A stretch of DNA of 14,409 nucleotides from positions 1 to 14,409 of the forward strand of contig CANPET010000018.1 of the NCBI GenBank assembly GCA_947573465.1, given 5' to 3'. The notes beneath the pieces are model-generated. The model saw only the letters and a program-made list of their open reading frames with translations. It did not search any database and had not been told where the DNA came from. Position 1 is the stretch's first letter, and every line of letters starts with the position of its first letter. The position numbers were made by a program, and so were the translations under genes. Below, in pieces: positions 6,412 to 12,618 of the stretch. This DNA is from an uncultured Eubacterium sp. GTDB taxonomy: Bacteria > Bacillota > Clostridia > Lachnospirales > Lachnospiraceae.

Positions 6412-7269
6412 TTATTCCTTATACATCCTTTCTATATATTGTAATGCCATGTAATCAAGTTCCCTTATCTTATATGAATTACCTCTTTTGAGAATATTAT
6501 CTACGTTTTGCCTTGAACACCTCAATATTTCACTAATTATAGTTGATACATTTCTTACAACAATATGTTCTTCCGCTTCTTTAATATTTCCATCAATATG
6601 AATAAATTTTATAAACGGAATTTCTGAAAAGCACAATTCTCCATTCTCAAAAAAATCGCCTTTTCGTGAATATGAATATTTTCTTCTTCCTATTTTATAT
6701 TTAAATTTAATTTCCAACAACTCTCTTACGATTTGATATTTATCTAAATTAGTTTCCAATTTAACAAACGGACATAATAGTTCTAAAATAACTAATACAA
6801 TATTTTGCATATATATCTGTTGATTTTTCAACATCTTTGATGCATTAATCAGATGATTTGCCATTATATCATCTCTGTCCGAACAAATTTTCACATTATG
6901 AAGCGTATTATTATATATTTCTTTTATCGCTTGTCTTGCTCTATGATAAGCCGGACCATCCTGTTGTGTTGAAAAACCATTATCAATTTTTACTGTCCAC
7001 TCCCCTACACCGATACCCGCTCTTAATTCTACCGGTTTTAACAGCATTTCAAATAATCTAAAGTACATTACTGCTACAGTTGTATCATTAAATAACCCCT
7101 GTAATTCATCTCCAGCACTAAAAGTCACATCATGTTCAATATTTTCTCTATATAACTCATTTAGCTTATCTATACAATATGACATATAATTTTGTAATTC
7201 TATTCTATCTTCCATTGCGTACATTCTGGATTTCTCAATATCCATTATTAAAGACACATAATTCTTCAT
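6412..7269 (-). CDS. SatD family protein, cyclase-like N-terminus plus C-terminal helix-turn-helix
   Basis: This 285-residue cytoplasmic protein resembles the SatD family, named after the acid-tolerance sat operon of Streptococcus mutans. The N-terminal half shows SLIMDIEKSR (Asp at residue 10), TFSAGDELQGLF (GDE at about 53-55), ELRAGIGVGEW (about 82-91) and GPAYHRARQ (about 105-113). This is the order of the two metal-binding aspartates, the GIHxG strand and the GxxVNxAxR helix of class III nucleotidyl cyclases, although the catalytic Asn appears replaced. The C-terminal part (about 240-270, IISEILRCSRQNVDNILKRG) looks like a helix-turn-helix. The start is the ATG at 7267-7269, with GAGAGG upstream; an earlier in-frame methionine at 7347 lies within the repeats and upstream of the promoter. 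DUF3307 follows four bases later. The SatD call is good; the cyclase likeness is my inference. Confidence 0.75.
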   Translation of the reverse strand: MKNYVSLIMDIEKSRMYAMEDRIELQNYMSYCIDKLNELYRENIEHDVTFSAGDELQGLFNDTTVAVMYFRLFEMLLKPVELRAGIGVGEWTVKIDNGFSTQQDGPAYHRARQAIKEIYNNTLHNVKICSDRDDIMANHLINASKMLKNQQIYMQNIVLVILELLCPFVKLETNLDKYQIVRELLEIKFKYKIGRRKYSYSRKGDFFENGELCFSEIPFIKFIHIDGNIKEAEEHIVVRNVSTIISEILRCSRQNVDNILKRGNSYKIRELDYMALQYIERMYKE

Positions 7270-7289
7270 TTCTATTACCTCTCTTATAA

Positions 7290-7318
7290 ATTGTATACCT
7301 AGCAAGCTTTTTTTGCAA
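7290..7318 (-). promoter_or_regulatory. Promoter of the satD-DUF3307 pair
   Basis: On the minus strand TTGCAA (-35, 7313-7318), a 17-bp spacer and TACAAT (-10, 7290-7295) form a good sigma-A-type promoter. The predicted RNA start is near 7283, leaving a very short leader before the GAGAGG site. The -35 box is the outer end of the adjacent repeat array, so binding to the array would be expected to affect this promoter. Confidence 0.7.
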
Positions 7319-7408
7319 CTATTTTTGATTGCATTTCGATTTTGCAATCATTTTTAGTTGCATTCCGCTTATGCAACTAAAAATGATTGTATTTTAATTT
7401 TGCAACTG
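7314..7408. repeat. 29-bp tandem array of near-palindromic sites (operator-like)
   Basis: Units start at 7314, 7343, 7372 and 7401, exactly 29 bp apart, and the last is only partial. Each of the first three contains a 20-bp near-palindrome of the form TGCAAYY-N6-RRTTGYA: TGCAACTATTTTTGATTGCA, TGCAATCATTTTTAGTTGCA and TGCAACTAAAAATGATTGTA. The first two 29-bp units agree at 22 of 29 positions. The array overlaps the -35 box of the satD promoter and extends upstream. This is the geometry of a cooperatively bound operator or of iterons; a direct role for the SatD helix-turn-helix is possible but unproven. Confidence 0.8.
7345..7389. repeat. Perfect 19-bp inverted repeat inside the array
   Basis: CAATCATTTTTAGTTGCAT (7345-7363) and its exact complement ATGCAACTAAAAATGATTG (7371-7389) flank a 7-base spacer. 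It arises because the third unit of the array carries the spacer A/T tract in the opposite sense, making units two and three mutual inverted copies. It could extrude as a cruciform. It lies upstream of the promoter, so it is not transcribed with satD. Confidence 0.85.
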
Positions 7409-7474
7409 TTTTACTATTATCTTACTGAAACTTTACCTTTTTTCAAAGAAAACATACCCTATATTTATATTACA

Positions 7475-7507
7475 AAAGCATGGTAAAACTCGTTCTCACC
7501 ATGCTTT
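7475..7507 (-). terminator. Hairpin terminator after the glycosyltransferase gene
   Basis: AAAGCATGGT (7475-7484) and ACCATGCTTT (7498-7507) form a perfect 10-bp stem with a 13-base loop, beginning 10 bases after the glycosyltransferase stop. On the minus strand it ends in TTTTGT, a modest T-run. It separates the glycosyltransferase transcript from the satD control region. Confidence 0.8.
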
Positions 7508-7516
7508 CTTTTAATA

Positions 7517-8452
7517 CTATTTATTTTTATTCGTCTCAGCCACAATGTAATGCGGACGCTTTTTTACTTCTACATAAGTTTTTGCAAGGTACTGTCCCAT
7601 GATTCCCATACAGAATAACTGTACTCCACCAATAAATGTAATAATACATGCTAATGACGGCCAGCCCTCTACTGGATCTCCCCAGATAAACTTCCTTACC
7701 ATAATAAATATAATCGCTATAAAGGAAATAAACGTAAACAGCAAACCTATAAAAGATGCAATCTGAAGTGGAGCCTGAGAAAAATTAAATATTCCATCTA
7801 ATGAATATTTAAACAGCTTCCAAAAATTCCATTTAGTCTCTCCTGCTGCTCTTTCCACATTTTCAAAAGGCAGCCATTTTGTTTCAAATCCTATCCAGCC
7901 AAAAATACCTTTGGAAAATCTATTCTGCTCTCCTATTGCTACTATAGCATCTACCATCTCACGTTTCATCAGACGAAAATCTCTGGCACCATCAACGATA
8001 TCTGCATCTGAAATCCTGTTAATCAGCTTATAAAATTTTCTTGCAAAGAAAGAACGTATCTTTGGTTCTCCCTGTCTGGACACTCTTCTGGTAGCAACGC
8101 TGTCGTACTCTCCACTTTCCAGATATGTCATCATCTCTGGCAGCAATGACGGTGGGTCCTGCATGTCAGCATCCATGACAGCAACATATTCTCCTGTAGC
8201 ATTACAGAATCCAGCATACATCGCAGCCTCTTTTCCAAAATTCTTTGAAAATGACAAATACACTACCCTGTCATCTTCCTCTGAAAAACCTTTTAAAATA
8301 GATAACGTTTTATCTTTTGAGCCATCATCAACAAACAGAAATTCAAACTCATATCCGTCCATCTGATTGGTTACCTTATTCAATTCATCATATAGTATCC
8401 CTAAAACTTCTTCTTCATTAAAGCAAGGGATGATTAAAGATATTTTTTTCAT
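7517..8452 (-). CDS. GT2 family glycosyltransferase, bactoprenol/dolichol-phosphate sugar type
   Basis: This 311-residue membrane-anchored enzyme belongs to the GtrB/CsbB/DPM1-like branch of GT2. The catalytic GT-A domain has SLIIPCFNEEE (about 4-14), FVDDGSKDKT (40-49) and the metal-binding DADMQDPP (94-101), then RAAGETKWNFWKL (about 201-213), typical of the branch. Two hydrophobic segments at about 229-253 and 266-288 end the protein. Such enzymes usually move a sugar from a nucleotide to undecaprenyl phosphate for later transfer by GT-C proteins; the sugar here cannot be told. The ATG at 8450-8452 is chosen because it has AGGAG upstream and begins the fold directly; the frame extends to a TTG at 8479. 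The gene has its own promoter (8479-8507) and terminator. The DUF2079 protein at the other end of the pyr cluster is a possible GT-C-like partner, which is speculative. Confidence 0.9.
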   Translation of the reverse strand: MKKISLIIPCFNEEEVLGILYDELNKVTNQMDGYEFEFLFVDDGSKDKTLSILKGFSEEDDRVVYLSFSKNFGKEAAMYAGFCNATGEYVAVMDADMQDPPSLLPEMMTYLESGEYDSVATRRVSRQGEPKIRSFFARKFYKLINRISDADIVDGARDFRLMKREMVDAIVAIGEQNRFSKGIFGWIGFETKWLPFENVERAAGETKWNFWKLFKYSLDGIFNFSQAPLQIASFIGLLFTFISFIAIIFIMVRKFIWGDPVEGWPSLACIITFIGGVQLFCMGIMGQYLAKTYVEVKKRPHYIVAETNKNK

Positions 8453-8478
8453 AACTCCGTCACTCCTATCTTTTACCA

Positions 8479-8507
8479 ATTCTACTACAAGAAAATAGGA
8501 AAAGCAA
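8479..8507 (-). promoter_or_regulatory. Promoter of the glycosyltransferase gene
   Basis: TTGCTT (-35, 8502-8507), a 17-bp spacer and TAGAAT (-10, 8479-8484) lie on the minus strand. The -35 box overlaps the 3' arm of the pyrD terminator, so termination and re-initiation are packed together. Confidence 0.55.
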
Positions 8508-8531
8508 CCTGAGCATTATCTGGTTGCCTTT
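8500..8531 (-). terminator. Terminator of the pyr operon after pyrD
   Basis: On the minus strand AAAGGCAACC (8522-8531) pairs with GGTTGCTTTT (8500-8509) with one G-U pair and a 12-base loop, followed by CC and a T-rich stretch. It starts 12 bases after the pyrD stop and marks the end of the DUF2079-pyrC-pyrF-pyrK-pyrD cluster. Confidence 0.75.
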
Positions 8532-8543
8532 CATTTCTATACA

Positions 8544-9446
8544 TTATTTTACAAGACCAATTAGCTGATTAATATCTTCTACATTGTGTCTTCTCATATA
8601 ATCCTCAATACCTTCAATCACTTCAATTGTAGTATTTGGATTGTTAAAATTCGCTGTACCAACAGATACTGCTGTAGCACCTGCTAAAATAAACTCCATA
8701 GCATCTTTTGCACTGGCAATGCCTCCCATTCCAATAATCGGAATCTTTACAGCATTAGCTACCTGATAAACCATACGGACTGCTACGGGTTTTACTGCCG
8801 GACCGGAAAGTCCTCCAGTTTTATTTGCTAATACAAACTTCTGTCTTTCAATGTCTATCTGCATACCAGTTAATGTATTAATTAAAGATAACGCATCTGC
8901 ACCGCCCGCTTCTGCTGCCTTTGCCATCTCTGTAATATCAGTTACATTCGGACTGAGTTTCATAATAACTGGCTGTTTTGCCACTTTCTTTACTTCTCTT
9001 GTGATATCTTCTACCGCTTTTGGATCCTGCCCAAAAGCAATACCACCGTGTTTTACATTCGGACAGGAAATATTGATTTCTAATAAATCTACATTTTCAT
9101 GTCCTAGCTTTTCTACTACATCAATATAGTCCTCTGTGGTTCTTCCACACACATTTACAATAATGTTCGTATCAAACTTTTGCAAATAAGGAATATCCCT
9201 TTTCGCAAACAATTCATACCCAGGATTTTGAAGTCCTACTGCATTGAGCATACCACCATATGTCTCTGCAATACGTGGAGTTGGATTTCCTTCCCAAGGT
9301 ACATTTGCTACACCTTTTGTTGTTACTGCACCCAATCTATTTAAATCTACAAAATCTCCATATTCTGCACCGGAACCAAATGTTCCAGAAGCTACTGTAA
9401 CAGGATTTTTAAATTCTACTCCTGCGATGTTTACTTTTGTGTTCAT
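8544..9446 (-). CDS. pyrD: Dihydroorotate dehydrogenase, catalytic subunit (class 1B)
   Basis: PyrD is the FMN-containing subunit that oxidises dihydroorotate to orotate; class 1B enzymes pass the electrons through PyrK to NAD+. At 300 residues the length is typical. Visible features are the ASGTFGSGAEY opening (19-29), GLQNPGYE (71-78), NISCPNVKHGG (125-135) with the catalytic base Cys128 that marks class 1, MKLSPNVTD (162-170) and the phosphate-binding IGMGGI (238-243) and SVGTANF (261-267). The ATG shares its first base with the pyrK stop (TAATG) and has a strong AGGAGGTGG inside the end of pyrK, so the two subunits are translationally coupled. A hairpin terminator follows 12 bases after the stop. 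The enzyme is cytoplasmic. Confidence 0.97.
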   Translation of the reverse strand: MNTKVNIAGVEFKNPVTVASGTFGSGAEYGDFVDLNRLGAVTTKGVANVPWEGNPTPRIAETYGGMLNAVGLQNPGYELFAKRDIPYLQKFDTNIIVNVCGRTTEDYIDVVEKLGHENVDLLEINISCPNVKHGGIAFGQDPKAVEDITREVKKVAKQPVIMKLSPNVTDITEMAKAAEAGGADALSLINTLTGMQIDIERQKFVLANKTGGLSGPAVKPVAVRMVYQVANAVKIPIIGMGGIASAKDAMEFILAGATAVSVGTANFNNPNTTIEVIEGIEDYMRRHNVEDINQLIGLVK

Positions 9447-10240
9447 TATAGTTCCACCTCCTGCGCCAAGAATACCGGCCCGTCCTTGCAGATTCTCTTG
9501 TTATTTACATTGGTGTGATGGTCCTTATCTTTTGACTTACAAACACATGCCAGACAAGCACCGATACCACATGCCATTCTCTCTTCTAAAGAAAGCTGAC
9601 ACTCAATATTCTTTTCTAAAGCATACTCCTTAATGGCTTTCAGCATCGGTGTAGGACCACATGCATAAATCACATCACCTTCCACTGCCTGCTCTTTGAT
9701 GGCATCAATAACAGTTCCTTTTGTTCCTGTACTTCCATCTTCTGTAGCAATATAAAGAGTTCCACTATTTTTGATTTCTTCTGTCAAGAACAATTCATCA
9801 CGATATCCAGCAACTACTTGAACATAATCCTGTGAATCTAATCCCTGTTCTTCTGCCTTTGCTTTCAAACCTTCTGCCAGTCCAACCATTGGAGGAATAC
9901 CGATTCCGCCACCTATCAGAATCGCCTTTTTGCCTTCTCTTTGCATAAAGCCATTTCCTAACGGTCCAATCAGTTCAATATCATCACCTGCTTTGTAAGT
10001 AGACATTTCCTCTGTACCACCACCTACAACACGATAAACAATACGAAGAGTACCCTCTTCTTTATTGATTTGGCAGATACTAATTGGTCTTGGAAGGAGT
10101 TTGGTCTTATCCTTACAATAAATAGAAACAAACTGCCCTGCCACTGCCTCTTTTGCTGCCTCTGTTTTTATTACCATGCTGTAAACACCAGTGCCAATGC
10201 ACTCCTGGGTTACAACCTTTGCAATTTCTTTTTTTCTCAT
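9446..10240 (-). CDS. pyrK: Dihydroorotate dehydrogenase electron transfer subunit
   Basis: PyrK carries FAD and a [2Fe-2S] cluster and moves electrons from PyrD to NAD+. The 264-residue protein has the FAD-binding RPISI (about 51-55), the IGGGIGIPPM nucleotide loop (about 109-118) and YACGPTPML (about 192-200). The C-terminal cluster has Cys224, Cys229, Cys232 and Cys251 (C-x4-C-x2-C-x18-C, in MACGIGACLAC and RICKDGPVF), with an additional Cys234. The ATG at 10238-10240 is chosen because GGAG sits six bases upstream; the in-frame ATG four codons earlier has no comparable site. The gene follows pyrF after a 70-bp gap without a hairpin and overlaps pyrD by one base. Confidence 0.96.
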   Translation of the reverse strand: MRKKEIAKVVTQECIGTGVYSMVIKTEAAKEAVAGQFVSIYCKDKTKLLPRPISICQINKEEGTLRIVYRVVGGGTEEMSTYKAGDDIELIGPLGNGFMQREGKKAILIGGGIGIPPMVGLAEGLKAKAEEQGLDSQDYVQVVAGYRDELFLTEEIKNSGTLYIATEDGSTGTKGTVIDAIKEQAVEGDVIYACGPTPMLKAIKEYALEKNIECQLSLEERMACGIGACLACVCKSKDKDHHTNVNNKRICKDGPVFLAQEVEL

Positions 10241-10310
10241 ATGCTTCTCCATTATACTTTCGTTGTTAAAAATATTCTCTATTACTCGGCTCTATGATTT
10301 CCCTAATTCT

Positions 10311-11228
10311 TTAGAAAATTGAGTTAATATCCTCTATCATATCAATTACTGCCTGACGTGATGCATCTGCGTAATTTTCTGCACCAAACTTAGCATACTG
10401 TTCCTGCTTGTATGCACAAATAATTCCTCTGGATGAGTTTACGATAGCTCCAAGACCATCTTCGTTGAAATATGGTTTCAATCCTTCTGCTGTACCACCC
10501 TGTGCACCATATCCTGGCACTAAGATATAACTCTTTGGCATAATCTTACGAAGAACCTTTCCCATTTCAGGATACGTAGCACCTACTACAGCACCAATGT
10601 AACTGTAATCATCACCCATATGGTCTTCTCCCCACTTGGCAACCTGTTCTCCTACCCATTCATAAAGCGGTCTTCCATCAATTAATCTATCTTGAAATTC
10701 TCCACTGGAAGGATTGGATGTTTTTACTAAAATAAATAATCCCTTGTTTTCTTCCTTACATACATCTACAAATGGCTTAATTCCATCTGTTCCAAGGTAT
10801 GGATTCACCGTAGCGAAGTCTTCATCAAATAAAGAATAGGTCTTGCTTCCTACCTGAACTTTACCGAGATGTCCTGTAGCATATGCTGCTGATGTAGAAC
10901 CAATATCTCCACGCTTTACATCGCCAATTACAACTAAATCTTTCTCTTTTGCATATTTTACTGTTTTATCAAAAGCAACAAGTCCTGGAATACCAAACTG
11001 CTCATACATAGCAATCTGTGGCTTTACTGCCGGAATCAGATCATAAGTGGTATCAATAATACCTTTATTGTACTGCCATATTGCCTCTGCTGCGCCTTCT
11101 AATGTTTCTCCAAATTCATCAAACGCCTTCTTTGTAATATGCTCTGGTACATAACTCATCATTGGGTCAAGTCCCACTACTACCGGTGCATTTGTTTTCT
11201 TAATCTTGTCTACTAACTTATTAATCAT
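10311..11228 (-). CDS. pyrF: Orotidine 5'-phosphate decarboxylase, long form
   Basis: PyrF decarboxylates OMP to UMP, the last step of the pathway. At 305 residues this is the longer subfamily (type 2), rather than the 230-residue form of Bacillus and Escherichia. The substrate loop VGLDPMM (18-24), Lys69 in PAVKPQ, the catalytic array D103-x-K105-x-x-D108 in GDVKRGDIGST and the phosphate-binding LVPGYGAQGG (about 237-246) are present, with NSSRGI near the C-terminus. The ATG follows AAAGGA at a normal distance. The gene lies 102 bp downstream of pyrC across a hairpin (11299-11330) and 70 bp upstream of pyrK. It is a cytoplasmic TIM-barrel enzyme. Confidence 0.96.
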   Translation of the reverse strand: MINKLVDKIKKTNAPVVVGLDPMMSYVPEHITKKAFDEFGETLEGAAEAIWQYNKGIIDTTYDLIPAVKPQIAMYEQFGIPGLVAFDKTVKYAKEKDLVVIGDVKRGDIGSTSAAYATGHLGKVQVGSKTYSLFDEDFATVNPYLGTDGIKPFVDVCKEENKGLFILVKTSNPSSGEFQDRLIDGRPLYEWVGEQVAKWGEDHMGDDYSYIGAVVGATYPEMGKVLRKIMPKSYILVPGYGAQGGTAEGLKPYFNEDGLGAIVNSSRGIICAYKQEQYAKFGAENYADASRQAVIDMIEDINSIF

Positions 11229-11298
11229 ATCTTTTCCTTTCTCTCTTATTAAATGTATTTTTTAATTATTAATTATCTCATAACGATTCAGACATCAG

Positions 11299-11330
11299 CT
11301 ATAAAATCCTACGGATTTCATCCGCTATAG
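11299..11330 (-). promoter_or_regulatory. Hairpin in the pyrC-pyrF spacer
   Basis: Directly after the pyrC stop the minus-strand RNA can pair CTATA with TATAG and AAATCC with GGATTT around a GTA loop, an 11-bp stem with a 7-base bulge. A competing CGGAT/ATCCG hairpin uses part of the same bases. No T-run follows, so it is not a simple terminator. It may protect or cut the message between pyrC and pyrF, or modulate read-through. The rest of the 102-bp spacer holds only a weak TGAGATAAT -10-like element and the pyrF ribosome site. Confidence 0.45.
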
Positions 11331-12605
11331 TTACTCACCATACACTACTTTTCCGCCAAGGACTGTGTACTTCACTTCTCCAAATACTTTGTATCCATCA
11401 AATGGCGTATTCTTTCCTTTTGATTCAAAAGCATTCACATCAATTGTATATTCTTTATCCGGATTAATGATTGTGATATCTGCAACTGCTCCCTCATTCA
11501 GAGTTCCTCTATCACTGCCTAATACCTGTGCCGGATTATAACTCATCTTGGCTGCCATTTGAAGAGGCGTAATATAACCTTTTTTCACTAAATTAGTTAA
11601 GGTTAATGCAACTGAAGTTTCAAGCCCCACAATTCCAAATGGTGCATGCTCCAAATCCTTTGCCTTTTCCTCGGCACTATGAGGTGCATGGTCTGTAGAA
11701 ATTACATCCATAATATCATCACTTAAGCCCTTGATTAATGTTTCCATATCTTCTCTGCTTCTGAGAGGAGGATTCATTTTGAAATTACTGTCATTCCCTG
11801 TAATATCATCAGAACACATAGAGAAATGATGCGGGCATACTTCAGCAGTAACCTTGATTCCTTCTGCTTTTGCCCGTCTAACCATCTCTACACTATCCTT
11901 TGTAGAACAATGACACAGATGAAGTGTTGCCCCAGTCTCTCTGGCAAGCATAATATCTCTCATAGCAATCACATCTTCTACCGCATTGCTAATGCCCTTT
12001 ACTCCCAGTTCATCAGATTTGTCTCCTAAGTTAATAACACCGCCTTCTACCAAGTTAATATCCTCGCAGTGCGCCATCACAGGAACATTCAATCTTGCTG
12101 CTTCTTTCATTGCCTTTCTATAAACACCGGAATTCATAACAGACTTTCCATCTTCACTAATCGCACAGATTCCTGCTTCTTTTAACGTTTCAATATCCGT
12201 AATCTCCTTACCCGCCATCTGCATTGTCACAGCACCTACCGGCAATACGTTGGTAAGCCCTACTTCACTAGACTTATCCACAATATATTTCACTGTCTCC
12301 ACACTGTCTATCGGTGGCTTCGTGTTTGGCATACAACATACCGTGGTAAATCCACCTTTTGCTGCTGCTCTGCTGCCAGTCTCTATGTCTTCCTTGTATG
12401 TCAATCCCGGGTCTCTAAAATGTACATGCAAATCAATCAATCCCGGCATAACATAACAGCCATCTGCATCAATTACCTTATCTGCATTTTTATTGATTCC
12501 TTCTGCCTTTTCTTTGATTACTCCATCTTCCACATAGATATCCATTACTTTGTCCATGTTTTCTGACGGATTTAACACGCGTCCGTTTTTAATTAATATT
12601 GTCAA
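11331..12605 (-). CDS. pyrC: Dihydroorotase, class I
   Basis: PyrC is a zinc enzyme that closes carbamoyl aspartate to dihydroorotate. The 424-residue protein is the usual length for class I bacterial enzymes. Metal and catalytic residues are all visible: H60-x-H62 in DLHVHFRDPG, D152 in SEDGKS, H179 in MAHCED, H232 in LCHCS and D305 in STDHAPH. The frame is open to 12638, but AAGGAG lies seven bases before the TTG at 12603-12605, and the family N-terminus (TILIKNGRVLNP) begins there, so a TTG start is chosen. This leaves 13 bp after the DUF2079 gene rather than an overlap of 20 bp. pyrF follows 102 bp downstream. carA/carB and pyrB, which act earlier, are not in this window. Confidence 0.96.
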   Translation of the reverse strand: MTILIKNGRVLNPSENMDKVMDIYVEDGVIKEKAEGINKNADKVIDADGCYVMPGLIDLHVHFRDPGLTYKEDIETGSRAAAKGGFTTVCCMPNTKPPIDSVETVKYIVDKSSEVGLTNVLPVGAVTMQMAGKEITDIETLKEAGICAISEDGKSVMNSGVYRKAMKEAARLNVPVMAHCEDINLVEGGVINLGDKSDELGVKGISNAVEDVIAMRDIMLARETGATLHLCHCSTKDSVEMVRRAKAEGIKVTAEVCPHHFSMCSDDITGNDSNFKMNPPLRSREDMETLIKGLSDDIMDVISTDHAPHSAEEKAKDLEHAPFGIVGLETSVALTLTNLVKKGYITPLQMAAKMSYNPAQVLGSDRGTLNEGAVADITIINPDKEYTIDVNAFESKGKNTPFDGYKVFGEVKYTVLGGKVVYGE

Positions 12606-12618
12606 AATACTACTCCTT

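Noticed and set aside
7270..7347. Upstream start of satD adding 26 residues
   Set aside because: That start lies within the repeats and upstream of the predicted promoter, and the internal ATG has a good GAGAGG site and begins the family fold.
7345..7389. Long inverted repeat as a transcription terminator
   Set aside because: No T-run follows on the minus strand, and the glycosyltransferase gene already has a terminator at 7475-7507. No plus-strand gene ends there.
7314..7408. 29-bp periodicity taken as a small CRISPR array
   Set aside because: The units are directly joined with no unrelated spacers, they vary between copies, and no cas genes are present.
9244..9633. Plus-strand open frame of 129 codons
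   Set aside because: It is antisense to the pyrK-pyrD junction, where both genes are certain.
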